Shown here piece by piece: positions 12,988-20,701 of a DNA stretch of 32,019 nucleotides (position 1 is its first letter; every line of letters starts with the position of its first letter). Made by a program: the position numbers and the translations under genes. The notes below the pieces were generated by a model. That model worked only from the letters and a program-made list of their open reading frames with translations, did no database searches and was not told the origin of the DNA. The stretch is from Rhizobiales bacterium Ga0077556 (GTDB taxonomy: Bacteria; Pseudomonadota; Alphaproteobacteria; Rhizobiales; Phreatobacteraceae). The DNA lies in NCBI GenBank assembly GCA_001464235.1, contig LNFH01000261.1, forward strand, positions 1 through 32,019, given 5' to 3'.

Positions 12988-13382
12988 CCGACCGCGAGAA
13001 GGGCTGCCGCGACCCTGCGGTTTTCGCCCAGCATGATGTTGTAGGTGCGGGCGGCAGCGCCGGTCGCCATCACGTCGAGACCGATGCCCGCCTCGCGCAG
13101 AACCCAGCGCACGGCGTCGTCGACGGGCCGCGGATCGACGCCCGTTCCGAGGAGCAGCACGTCGATATCAGCGCGTTCAGCGACGACGGCGTCGAAATCG
13201 GCCGGAGTGAGCACCGCCCCGTCTTCCGGCGCCCAGGCATGGACGCCCGACGGCAGGGCGAGGATCGAACCGCGATGGCTCATGTCGGCGAAGCGGAAGC
13301 CCCCGCGGCCATAGGCGTCGATGGCGAACCGCCCGGGAACGAACCCCTCGTGCAGGACCCTGAGCGGCTCGCCCCGCGGCAC
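12984..13382 (-). CDS. Mth938-like domain protein (NDUFAF3-like)
   Basis: 132 aa, single Mth938/DUF498 domain: GRGGFRFADMSHRGSILALP, then DIDVLLLGTGVDPRPVDD and the C-terminal MATGAAARTYNIMLGENRRV, which is the most conserved block. The human homologue NDUFAF3 helps assemble the Q-module of complex I. The GTG start lies one base after the secF stop, and its own stop overlaps the next gene, so it is embedded in the secDF operon. Placement beside secD, secF, yajC and an NDUFAF6-like gene is, as far as I recall, conserved in Alphaproteobacteria. What the bacterial protein does is inferred from the mitochondrial one. Confidence 0.88.
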   Translation of the reverse strand: MPRGEPLRVLHEGFVPGRFAIDAYGRGGFRFADMSHRGSILALPSGVHAWAPEDGAVLTPADFDAVVAERADIDVLLLGTGVDPRPVDDAVRWVLREAGIGLDVMATGAAARTYNIMLGENRRVAAALLAVG

Positions 13383-13383
13383 G

Positions 13384-14346
13384 TCAGGCCTTGGCCTTGG
13401 CCGCAGCAGCTCCCTCGCCGTCCTCGGCCTCGGCGCGGACGGTGCCGAAGCCGCCCTGGCGCAGGCCGAGATAGATGAGGATCGGCGCGGCGATGAAGAT
13501 GGAGGAATAGGTGCCGATGATGACGCCCACGAGCATCGAGGCGGTGAAGCCCTGGATCACCTCGCCGCCGAAGAAGAACAGGCCGAGCAGGGCGAGGAAG
13601 GTGGTCGTGGCGGTGATGGTGGTGCGCGACAGGGTGGAGTTGATGGCGACGTCCAGCAGTTCGGCCACCGGCAGCTTCTTGTGCTTGCGCAACATCTCCC
13701 GGATGCGGTCGAACACGACGACCGTGTCGTTGAGCGAATAGCCGATGATCGTCAGCACGGACGCGATCGACGTGATGTCGAAATCGGCCTGCGTGAAGAT
13801 ATAGAAGGCCATGATCGCCGTGACGTCGTGCAGCGTCGCGATCATCGCCGCGACGGCAAACTGCCACTCGAAGCGGAACCACAGATAGACCAGCACGGCG
13901 AGGATCGACAGGATCACGCCGATCACCGACATCTGGACGAGCTCGGAGGAGACGGTCGGGCCGACCACCTCGGTGCGGCGCACCTCGTAGTCGGCGTCGA
14001 TCAGCGCCCGGACGCGGCGCAGGGCCGCCTGCTGGCCGGGCTCGCCGCCCGGTTGCTCACCGTAGCGAACCATCACCAGGTTCGGCCCGCCGAACTCCTG
14101 CAGCTGGACGTCACCGACATTGGCGCCCTGCAGACGGGTGCGCAGTTCGCCGATGTTGGCGTTGCCCTGCTTGGCCTGCAGCTCGACCAGCGTGCCGCCC
14201 TTGAAGTCGATCCCGATGTTCAGGCCGATCGTCAGGAACCCGACGATGGTGGCGATCGAGATCAGCGCCGACAGCCCGAAGGCGAAGGGCCGGAACTTCA
14301 TGAACGGGAAGGACGTGTCGTCCGGAATCAGTCTCAGCAGGCGCAC
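13384..14346 (-). CDS. secF: Protein translocase subunit SecF
   Basis: 320 aa. SecF pairs with SecD in the inner membrane and uses the proton gradient to pull exported proteins through SecYEG. Six membrane segments are visible. GLNIGIDFKGGTLVEL follows TM1; a periplasmic domain of about 100 residues comes next; then the conserved VSSELVQMSVIGVILSILAV and the TM4-5 block IIGYSLNDTVVVFDRIREML with its charged end. The C-terminus is a short Ala/Glu/Lys tail. GTG start with GGGAGA eight bases upstream. It follows secD by 25 bp. Confidence 0.96.
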   Translation of the reverse strand: MRLLRLIPDDTSFPFMKFRPFAFGLSALISIATIVGFLTIGLNIGIDFKGGTLVELQAKQGNANIGELRTRLQGANVGDVQLQEFGGPNLVMVRYGEQPGGEPGQQAALRRVRALIDADYEVRRTEVVGPTVSSELVQMSVIGVILSILAVLVYLWFRFEWQFAVAAMIATLHDVTAIMAFYIFTQADFDITSIASVLTIIGYSLNDTVVVFDRIREMLRKHKKLPVAELLDVAINSTLSRTTITATTTFLALLGLFFFGGEVIQGFTASMLVGVIIGTYSSIFIAAPILIYLGLRQGGFGTVRAEAEDGEGAAAAKAKA

Positions 14347-14371
14347 GGCGGAAGTCTCCCAGTCGTCCGGA

Positions 14372-15988
14372 TCACATCGGAACCCGAGCCGGCTTGAACA
14401 CGCGCAGCCAGATGACGACCAGATAGCGTGTGAAGGTGATGGCGGTGAACATCGTGGTGATGATGCCGAGGCCGAGGGTGAGCGCGAAGCCCTTCACCGG
14501 ACCCGTCCCGAGATAGAACAGGATGACGCAGGTGATGAGCTGGGTGATGTTGGCATCCATGATGGTGCCCATCGCCTTGGTGAAGCCGCCGTCGATGGAG
14601 GCGATCACGCTTCGTCCCGATCGCACCTCCTCGCGGATGCGCTCGAAGATCAGGACGTTCGAATCGACCGCCATGCCGACGGTGAGCACGATGCCGGCGA
14701 TCCCCGGCAGAGTCAGCGTCGCGCCGATCAGGCTGAGGAGCCCGAACATCATCACCACGTTGACGATGACGGCGATGTTGGCGAACAGGCCGAACAGGCC
14801 GTAGGTCGCGAAGATGTAGATGAGCACGAAGATCGAGCCGATGATGGCGGCGCGGGTGCCCGAGGTGATCGAGTCCTGCCCGAGCGAGGCGCCGACGGTG
14901 CGCTCCTCGACCACGGTCAGGGGCGCGGGAAGCGCGCCGGCGCGCAGCAGGAGCGCGAGGTTGGCCGAGCTCTCGGCGGTGAAGCGGCCGGAGATCTGCC
15001 CGGAGCCGCCGAGGATCGGCTCGCGGATCACCGGCGCCGAGACCACCTTGTTGTCGAGGATGATGGCGAAGGGGCGGTTGACGTTCTCGGTCGTCGCCTG
15101 GGCGAACTTGCGGCCGCCGGACGAGTTGAATCGGAAGTTGACCACCCATTCCGCCTGCTGGGCGTTGAAGGCGGCCTGCGCGTCGACCAGTTCCTCGCCG
15201 GAGACGATGACGCGGCGCTGGATGACGTAGGGAACCTGCTGGACGACGCGATTCCCCTCCTTGACCTCCTCGTAGAGGATGACGCTGTCGGCGGGCGGCC
15301 GGCCGGCGAGCGCCTGTTCCGCCGTGACCGACTGGTCGACCATGCGGAATTCGAGCTTGGCGGTCTGGCCGATGATCGTCTTCAGGCGCTGCGGGTCACG
15401 CTCGCCCGGCACCTGCAGGAGAATGCGGTCGATGCCCTGGCGCTGGATCACCGGCTCGGTGGTGCCGAGCTGGTCGATACGGCGGCGCACCACCTCGATG
15501 GACTGGGTGACGGCGCGCGAGATCTTGTCGCGGATGCCGGCGTCGGTCGCCGTCACCGTGAAGCTGTCGCCGGAGCGGGAGACCTCGAAGTCGTACTGGC
15601 CGGAGGTGGAGAAGGCGCCGCCGATGAGCTGCGGGATCTTGCGCAGCTCGGTCAGGGCGAGATCGCCGTTCTGGCCCTCGCGCAGGCGCGCGACCACGGC
15701 ATTGCCCTGGAAGCCGAGGTTCTGCACCTGCAGACGGTTGTCGCGCAGCACGCGCCGCACGTCGTCGCGCAGATTCTCCAGCATGGAGCGGCGGACCTCG
15801 TCCGAATCGACCTGCAGCATCAGGTGGACGCCGCCCTGCAGGTCGAGACCGAGGGTCATGTGGGTGCGCATCGCGCGCGGGAGCTTGTCGACCCAGGACT
15901 GCGGCATGACGTTGGGCGCCGCCAGCAGCATCGTGGCGAACACCGCCACCAGGATCAGGGTCGCCTTCCAGCGCGTGAAGCTCAGCAT
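14372..15988 (-). CDS. secD: Protein translocase subunit SecD
   Basis: 538 aa. One N-terminal membrane helix, then THMTLGLDLQGGVHLML, the large periplasmic P1 region with base and head, and five C-terminal helices containing IAGIVLTVGMAVDSNVLIFE, the SecD TM4 proton-path block with its essential Asp. Length and order are normal for Rhizobiales. ATG start. It lies 46 bp after yajC and 25 bp before secF, all on one strand, so the three are presumably one transcript from the promoter ahead of yajC. Confidence 0.97.
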   Translation of the reverse strand: MLSFTRWKATLILVAVFATMLLAAPNVMPQSWVDKLPRAMRTHMTLGLDLQGGVHLMLQVDSDEVRRSMLENLRDDVRRVLRDNRLQVQNLGFQGNAVVARLREGQNGDLALTELRKIPQLIGGAFSTSGQYDFEVSRSGDSFTVTATDAGIRDKISRAVTQSIEVVRRRIDQLGTTEPVIQRQGIDRILLQVPGERDPQRLKTIIGQTAKLEFRMVDQSVTAEQALAGRPPADSVILYEEVKEGNRVVQQVPYVIQRRVIVSGEELVDAQAAFNAQQAEWVVNFRFNSSGGRKFAQATTENVNRPFAIILDNKVVSAPVIREPILGGSGQISGRFTAESSANLALLLRAGALPAPLTVVEERTVGASLGQDSITSGTRAAIIGSIFVLIYIFATYGLFGLFANIAVIVNVVMMFGLLSLIGATLTLPGIAGIVLTVGMAVDSNVLIFERIREEVRSGRSVIASIDGGFTKAMGTIMDANITQLITCVILFYLGTGPVKGFALTLGLGIITTMFTAITFTRYLVVIWLRVFKPARVPM

Positions 15989-16034
15989 CGATCAGTCATC
16001 CTCGGCGGCCGGCCGCATGCTGCGGCCTGATGCG

Positions 16035-16364
16035 TCACTTCTCGTCGGCGGGTTCGCTCTTGGACCGCAGGTCCGAGACGAACTGCTTGGCGGCCCGGAT
16101 GCGGACGTTGTCGGCGATCTCGAGCTCGATGGTCGAATCGTCGATCACCTTGGTGATCCGGCCGATGACGCCGCCCGACAGCGTCACCTGGTCGCCGCGA
16201 CGCAGGCTTCCGATCATCTCCTGATGCGCCTTCACCTTGCGCTGCTGCGGGCGGAGGATCAGGAAATACATGATGATGAAGATCAGAATGAAGGGCAGCA
16301 TCGACATCAGGATGTCGTTGGTGCCGCCCGCACCGGTCTGCGCGTAGGCCGGGGTGATGAACAT
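16035..16364 (-). CDS. yajC: Preprotein translocase subunit YajC
   Basis: 109 aa. YajC is the small partner of SecDF: one membrane helix (LPFILIFIIMYFLILRPQQR) followed by a cytosolic domain with LRRGDQVTLSGGVIGRITKV. The N-terminus MFITPAYAQ is typical of alphaproteobacterial YajC. The ATG at 16364 has an AGAGGA ribosome-binding site. First gene of the yajC-secD-secF-Mth938-synthase-like operon. Confidence 0.95.
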   Translation of the reverse strand: MFITPAYAQTGAGGTNDILMSMLPFILIFIIMYFLILRPQQRKVKAHQEMIGSLRRGDQVTLSGGVIGRITKVIDDSTIELEIADNVRIRAAKQFVSDLRSKSEPADEK

Positions 16365-16424
16365 GAGGGATCCTCTTGGGGATTTCCCGCCGCGGAAGCG
16401 CGGCTGGACGGGATTTTGGCGCGG

Positions 16425-16452
16425 ACTATAGCCAGCAAGCCGTCGATTGCAA
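16425..16452 (-). promoter_or_regulatory. Predicted promoter of the yajC-secDF operon
   Basis: On the minus strand TTGCAA (16447-16452), 16-bp spacer, TATAGT (16425-16430, five of six consensus bases), about 60 bases before the yajC start. Confidence 0.6.
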
Positions 16453-16581
16453 CGATGCCGTCGCGCCGGTCGCGATCCCGGGCGAACCGCCATGTAAGCC
16501 GCGCGCGGCATTCTTTCCAGTAGGGCTCATTGCCTCATCTGCGGCGCTGGTGCATGGGACGGGAAAATCGTTCCCGGAGGT

Positions 16582-17313
16582 ATGCCCTTGTCCGATCCCC
16601 TCACCCTCGATGCGCTCCACCGCATCGCGGCCGCGCTGGAGCGGCTCGCGCCTCCCGCCCCCAGGCCCCCCGACCTCGCCGCGGCCGACGCCTATGTCTG
16701 GAATCCGCAGGGGCCGAGGCTCGACCCCGTCGCCCGGGTGAACCGCGTCGAGATGGTGCTGCTGCGCGGCATCGACCGGGCCCGCGACACGCTGATCGAG
16801 AACACGCGGCGCTTTGCCGAGGGCCTGCCGGCCAACAACGCGCTCCTGTGGGGGGCGCGCGGCATGGGCAAGTCCTCCCTCGTGAAGGCGGCCCACGCCA
16901 CCGTCAACGGCGACCTCGCGCGGGCCGGCGGCGAGGCGGTGCTGAAGCTCGTCGAGATCCACCGCGAGGACATCGAGAGCCTGCCGCAGCTGATGGGAAT
17001 GGTACGCGGCACCGCCTACCGCTTCATCGTCTTCTGCGATGACCTGTCCTTCGACCACGACGACACGTCGTACAAGTCACTGAAGGCCGTGCTGGAAGGC
17101 GGCATCGAGGGGCGGCCCGACAACGTCATCTTCTACGCCACGTCGAACCGCCGCCACCTGCTGCCGCGGGACATGATGGAGAACGAGCGGTCGACCTCGA
17201 TCAACCCCGGCGAGGCGGTGGAGGAGAAGGTCTCGCTGTCGGACCGGTTCGGCCTCTGGCTCGGCTTCCACAAGTGCAGCCAGGACGAGTACCTCGCCAT
17301 GGTCGACCGATGA
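16582..17313 (+). CDS. DUF815 AAA+ ATPase, prematurely stopped
   Basis: 243 aa up to a TGA at 17311-17313; intact relatives are about 290 aa. DUF815 (COG2607) is a stand-alone AAA+ ATPase of unknown role. Walker A is GARGMGKSS (residues about 93-101), Walker B FIVFCDDLSF, and the sensor region YATSNRRHLLPRDM is intact, as is the later EKVSLSDRFGLWLGFHKCSQ. The frame breaks just after YLAMVDR. The family's last 40 residues are still encoded in the next frame (see 17312-17434), so a short stretch is missing. Ribosome-binding site GGAGG (16576-16580) is only one base from the ATG at 16582 but seven from a TTG at 16588, so translation may start at the TTG. Divergent from yajC. Confidence 0.85.
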   Translation: MPLSDPLTLDALHRIAAALERLAPPAPRPPDLAAADAYVWNPQGPRLDPVARVNRVEMVLLRGIDRARDTLIENTRRFAEGLPANNALLWGARGMGKSSLVKAAHATVNGDLARAGGEAVLKLVEIHREDIESLPQLMGMVRGTAYRFIVFCDDLSFDHDDTSYKSLKAVLEGGIEGRPDNVIFYATSNRRHLLPRDMMENERSTSINPGEAVEEKVSLSDRFGLWLGFHKCSQDEYLAMVDR

Positions 17314-17434
17314 GGACCAGCTGCGCGCCGAGGCGCTCGAATGGGCCACCACCCGCGGCTCGCGGTCGGGCCGCGTCGCCTGGCAGTTCGTGCAGGACCA
17401 TGCCGGCCGTGCCGGCCTCAGACTGGAGGCCTGA
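17312..17434 (+). pseudogene. Out-of-frame C-terminal tail of the DUF815 gene
   Basis: This frame reads EDQLRAEALEWATTRGSRSG followed by RVAWQFVQDHAG and ends at TGA 17432-17434, the exact C-terminus expected for DUF815. Relative to intact relatives about ten codons after YLAMVDR are absent and the frame is moved, consistent with loss of about 29 or 32 nt. It shows that the upstream stop is secondary. Confidence 0.75.
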
Positions 17435-17440
17435 CCTCAC

Positions 17441-17476
17441 AAAAAAGAAGATGGGGCGGCACTGCCGTGCCGCCCC
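17441..17476 (-). terminator. Intrinsic terminator of the LysM/M23 gene
   Basis: Perfect 10-bp stem GGGGCGGCAC / GTGCCGCCCC (17453-17462 with 17467-17476, loop TGCC). Read on the minus strand it is followed by CTTCTTTTTTG, a proper T-tract, about 80 bases after the stop of the minus-strand peptidase gene. No T-tract follows on the plus strand. Confidence 0.8.
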
Positions 17477-17557
17477 GAAAAGACCGGTCCCTTTGGAGGT
17501 CGCAGGAGAGGACCGATCGACTACCCGTGCCCGGCGCGCGCCGGGAATTCGGAAAAC

Positions 17558-19168
17558 TCAGTTCGCCCCGAGGAAGGCCATCGGGTCGACCGGGGTCGCA
17601 CCGCGGCGGATCTCGAAGTGGAGCTGGGGCGAGGAGACGTTGCCGGTCTGGCCGGCCGCCGCGATGGTCTGGCCGCGCCGCACCTGGTCCCCGCGCCTGA
17701 CGGCGATGGTCGAGTTGTGGGCATAGGCGGTGACGTAGCCGTTGGCGTGGCGGACCAGCACGAGGTTGCCGTAGCCGCGCAGCTCGTTGCCGGCATAGGC
17801 GACCACGCCATCCTCGGCCGCCTTGATCGGCGTGCCCTGCGGCACCGACAGCTTGATGCCGTCGCTGGAGCCTGCGCGGAAGCCGGTGACCACGCGGCCG
17901 CGCACCGGCCAGCGGAACTGCGGCTCGGACGAGGCGGCACGGGCCGGAGCCTCGGCCGCGGCGGGTGCCTCGGCGACCGGAGCGGGAGCCGGCGAGACAG
18001 GCTGCGCGGCGGGCTGCGGCTGCACCGGCGGGATGGCGGAGGTCGGCTGCGGATCGGCCTGGCGCCCGGCCGGGGTTGCCTGGGCCTGGGCGACGGCGCG
18101 CTGCGCCTGTTCGCGACGCGCGGCCGGGGCGGCGGCCGGCGCGGCGGCGGGTGCCGCCGGCGTCACCGAGAGCTGCTGGCCGGCGGGAGCGGCGGCCGTG
18201 CGGGTGGCGGCGGGCAGGCGCAGCACCTGGCCGGTGCGCAGCGACTGGGTGGGCTGGAGCTGGTTGGCGCTGGCGAGCTGCTGGCGCGACACGCCATAGC
18301 GGCGGGCGACGCCGGCGAGCGTCTCGCCGGACGTGACCGTATGGCTGGCGGGACGCGCGGCGGTGGCCGCCGGCCGGGCCGGCGCAGCGGGCTGCGCGGC
18401 GGCCGGCTGGGTCGCGGCGGGCTGGGCACCGGCCTGCCAGTTCATCCGGCCACCGGTGGCCTGCGGTGCCACGGCGGCGGTGCGCTGCGGCGGCACGGCG
18501 ATGGTCTGGGTCTGCACGCGGCGGGGCTGGTCGGCCGCCGGCTGGCGCACGAGGTCGGTGCCCGGCCGGGCGGGCGCTGCGGCCGGAGCCGCCTGCGGCG
18601 CCGCCGCCATCGAATAGGTCGGGATGACGACGCTCTGGCCGGCCGAGAAGGCCTGGTTGCCGGAGGTGCCGTTGGCCTGGGCGATCGCTGCCGCCGGCAC
18701 GCCGTAGCGGCGCGACAGGGCCTCGGGCGTATCACCCTGAGCGGCGGTGATGGTGGTGCCGCCGGCAGCGGACCAGCTGCCGCGGCCGCTGGTCGCCGGA
18801 GCGGCGGCCATCTGGCGGACGGCGGGGGTCGGCGGGTTGGACGAGCCGAAGGGCTGACGCGGCGTGACGGTCCCGGTGGTCAGGCCGGTGTCGGCGCTGC
18901 GGCCGAAAGGCGAGGCACCCTGAGCCGTGCTCTGCGCCCCGCCCGGCGGCGGCGATGTCACCACGAAATCGCGGGCGGGCAGCGGCTGGGCTTCGACCTG
19001 GGCGACGGGAGCTGCCGCCACCTGGGGCGGGGGCGCGCTGGCGACCTGTCGCGTCGCGAAGGGGTTTTCGTCGAACCGCGCGACATCGGTGCTGCAGGCA
19101 GCTCCGAGGCCGGACACCGCGATGACGAGGACGAGCCGGGACAGCCCGGGAAACGCACGAGGACGCAT
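17558..19168 (-). CDS. LysM and M23 (LytM) domain lipoprotein, NlpD/DipM-like cell-division factor
   Basis: 536 aa. A lipoprotein signal (hydrophobic stretch, then lipobox LGAAC) anchors it to a membrane. Two LysM peptidoglycan-binding repeats follow (ITAAQGDTPEALSRRYGVPA and HTVTSGETLAGVARRYGVSR), separated by long Ala/Pro/Gln-rich linkers, then a C-terminal LytM domain with AEDGVVAYAGNELRGYGNLV and SPQLHFEIRRG. The first zinc site of active LytM enzymes (HxGxD type) reads SSDGIKL here, so both early metal ligands are missing while the late His is kept. That is the build of NlpD/EnvC-type amidase activators rather than hydrolases. Gene order surE-pcm-this gene matches surE-pcm-nlpD of E. coli. 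ATG at 19168 with GAGAG upstream; a GTG lies four codons earlier. Confidence 0.88.
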   Translation of the reverse strand: MRPRAFPGLSRLVLVIAVSGLGAACSTDVARFDENPFATRQVASAPPPQVAAAPVAQVEAQPLPARDFVVTSPPPGGAQSTAQGASPFGRSADTGLTTGTVTPRQPFGSSNPPTPAVRQMAAAPATSGRGSWSAAGGTTITAAQGDTPEALSRRYGVPAAAIAQANGTSGNQAFSAGQSVVIPTYSMAAAPQAAPAAAPARPGTDLVRQPAADQPRRVQTQTIAVPPQRTAAVAPQATGGRMNWQAGAQPAATQPAAAQPAAPARPAATAARPASHTVTSGETLAGVARRYGVSRQQLASANQLQPTQSLRTGQVLRLPAATRTAAAPAGQQLSVTPAAPAAAPAAAPAARREQAQRAVAQAQATPAGRQADPQPTSAIPPVQPQPAAQPVSPAPAPVAEAPAAAEAPARAASSEPQFRWPVRGRVVTGFRAGSSDGIKLSVPQGTPIKAAEDGVVAYAGNELRGYGNLVLVRHANGYVTAYAHNSTIAVRRGDQVRRGQTIAAAGQTGNVSSPQLHFEIRRGATPVDPMAFLGAN

Positions 19169-19212
19169 GGCTACTCTCACGCGGTACGCAACAAGTGACG
19201 TCCTGATTTATG

Positions 19213-19224
19213 ACCTGTTCAGGT
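19213..19224. promoter_or_regulatory. 12-bp inverted repeat upstream of the LysM/M23 gene
   Basis: ACCTG-TT-CAGGT in the 94-bp gap between pcm and the LysM/M23 gene, inside a locally AT-richer stretch. It may be an operator or small hairpin. No protein can be assigned. Confidence 0.25.
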
Positions 19225-19262
19225 TAAGGTTCGGTATTCACCGCGGAGATTTTCGGGGAAAA

Positions 19263-19910
19263 TCAGAGCCGGCGGGCGACGCCGTGGACCGCGGGATCGA
19301 TCTGGGCGACGGCGAAGGCGGTGCGCGCGGCCTGGGAATCCGCCTTGCCGGTGCGGACGATCACACCGGCGGTGAGCGGCACCACCATCACCCCGTCCGG
19401 GGCGAGTTGCGCGAGCAGATGGGGCGGCGGATCGGAGACGGCGCAGGTGAGGATGATCCGGTCGTAGGGCGCGCGCTGGGGATAGCCCTCGTAGCCGTCG
19501 CCGAAGATCGTCTCGACCATGTCGTAACCGAGGGCGCGCAGCCTGACATGGGCGGCGTCGGCCAGGGTGCGCCAGCGCTCCACCGTCACCACGCTCGCGG
19601 CGAGCCGGCCGAGGATCGCCGCGGCATAGCCGGAGCCCGTGCCGACGTGGAGCACCTTGTGGGTGGGGCCGACGTCGAGGGCGTCGAGCATGGTGGCGAG
19701 CAGCGTCGGCCGGAGGATCGACTGGCCCATGGCGATGGGCAGGGAGACGTCCTCGTCGGCGAGGGCGAAGTGACGCTCCTCGACGAAGGGCACCCGCGGC
19801 ACCTGTTCCATCGCCTTGAGGACGCGGCGGTCGGAGAGGCCGGACTGCCGCAACATGAGGACGAACTCGGCAGCGGCCAGGAAATGCTCCGGTCCGGGTG
19901 CCGCGTTCAT
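19263..19910 (-). CDS. pcm: Protein-L-isoaspartate O-methyltransferase family protein
   Basis: 215 aa. The PCMT family uses S-adenosylmethionine to methylate isoaspartyl residues in damaged proteins. The SAM-binding motif I reads KVLHVGTGSGYAAAIL, normal for the family, preceded by LPIAMGQSILRPTLLATML, which corresponds to the GQTISQP block. Here it is GQSILRP, so the substrate-site signature is altered, as in other alphaproteobacterial members; isoaspartyl specificity is therefore less certain. It lies eight bases after surE and before the NlpD-like gene. Confidence 0.85.
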   Translation of the reverse strand: MNAAPGPEHFLAAAEFVLMLRQSGLSDRRVLKAMEQVPRVPFVEERHFALADEDVSLPIAMGQSILRPTLLATMLDALDVGPTHKVLHVGTGSGYAAAILGRLAASVVTVERWRTLADAAHVRLRALGYDMVETIFGDGYEGYPQRAPYDRIILTCAVSDPPPHLLAQLAPDGVMVVPLTAGVIVRTGKADSQAARTAFAVAQIDPAVHGVARRL

Positions 19911-19918
19911 CGTGCGCC

Positions 19919-20701
19919 TCAGCTGCCGGGGGCGCGGTCGCCGGCGAAGACGGCGGCGAGGCGCGTCATCGTGGGCTCGTCGGTCATGTTGATCTCGAGC
20001 GGCGTCACCGAGACATAGCCCTCGGACAGCGCCCAGAGGTCGGTGCCGTTCTCGATGCGGTGGCGGTTCCGCACGAAGGCGATCCAGTAATAGGGATTGC
20101 CGCGGCCGTCGTGGCGCGGGTCGATGGTGAGGATCTCCTGGTCGCGGCGGCCCTGCGCCGTCACCTGGATGCCGCGCACCTGATCGGGGCTGCGGTTGGG
20201 AAAATTGATGTTGATCAGCGAGCCGGGCCGCAGGCCCTCCTCGAGGATGGTGCGGATGACGCCGGGCGCATGGGCCTCGGCGGTCTCGTAGGGGACCGAA
20301 TGCCGGCTCTCGGGGCCATAGGCCTGCGACAGGGCGACCGAGGGAATGCCGAGGATGGTCCCCTCCATCGCGCCGGCGATGGTGCCGGAATACCCGACGT
20401 CCTCGGCGACGTTCTGGCCGCGGTTGACGCCGGAGATGACGAGGTTCGGGCCCTCCCCCGCCATGATGTGCTTCACCGCCATGATGACGCAGTCGGTCGG
20501 CGTGCCGCGCACGGCGTAGCGCTGCTCCCCGACCTCGCGCAGGCGCAGGGGATCGTTCAGCGACAGCGAATGGGACACCCCGGACTGGTCGGTCTCGGGC
20601 GCCACCACCCAGACGTCGTCCGACAGCGTGCGGGCGATTCGCTCCGCCGCCAGGAGGCCCGGCGCGTGGATGCCGTCGTCGTTGGTGACCAGGATGCGCA
20701 T
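19919..20701 (-). CDS. surE: 5'/3'-nucleotidase SurE
   Basis: 260 aa. SurE is a metal-dependent nucleoside monophosphatase with stationary-phase survival roles. Metal ligands are all present: [10 protein letters not shown] (Asp8, Asp9), TDQSG (Ser40), ISGVNRGQN (Asn93). SAGAMEGT-like block reads GTIAGAMEGTILGIPSVALS. The ATG overlaps the serS stop by one base (TGATG), so the two are coupled. Confidence 0.96.
   Translation of the reverse strand: MRILVTNDDGIHAPGLLAAERIARTLSDDVWVVAPETDQSGVSHSLSLNDPLRLREVGEQRYAVRGTPTDCVIMAVKHIMAGEGPNLVISGVNRGQNVAEDVGYSGTIAGAMEGTILGIPSVALSQAYGPESRHSVPYETAEAHAPGVIRTILEEGLRPGSLININFPNRSPDQVRGIQVTAQGRRDQEILTIDPRHDGRGNPYYWIAFVRNRHRIENGTDLWALSEGYVSVTPLEINMTDEPTMTRLAAVFAGDRAPGS

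Noticed and set aside
14120-16030. 636-codon plus-strand frame opposite secD and secF
   Set aside because: Asp, His, Arg and Gly-rich with no family; shadow of secD/secF.
17453-17476. Hairpin as terminator of the DUF815 gene
   Set aside because: No T-tract follows on the plus strand; the T-tract lies on the minus-strand side, so it serves the LysM/M23 gene.
19200-19235. CtrA box (TTAA-N7-TTAA) ahead of the LysM/M23 gene
   Set aside because: Only one TTAA is present; the second half-site does not match.
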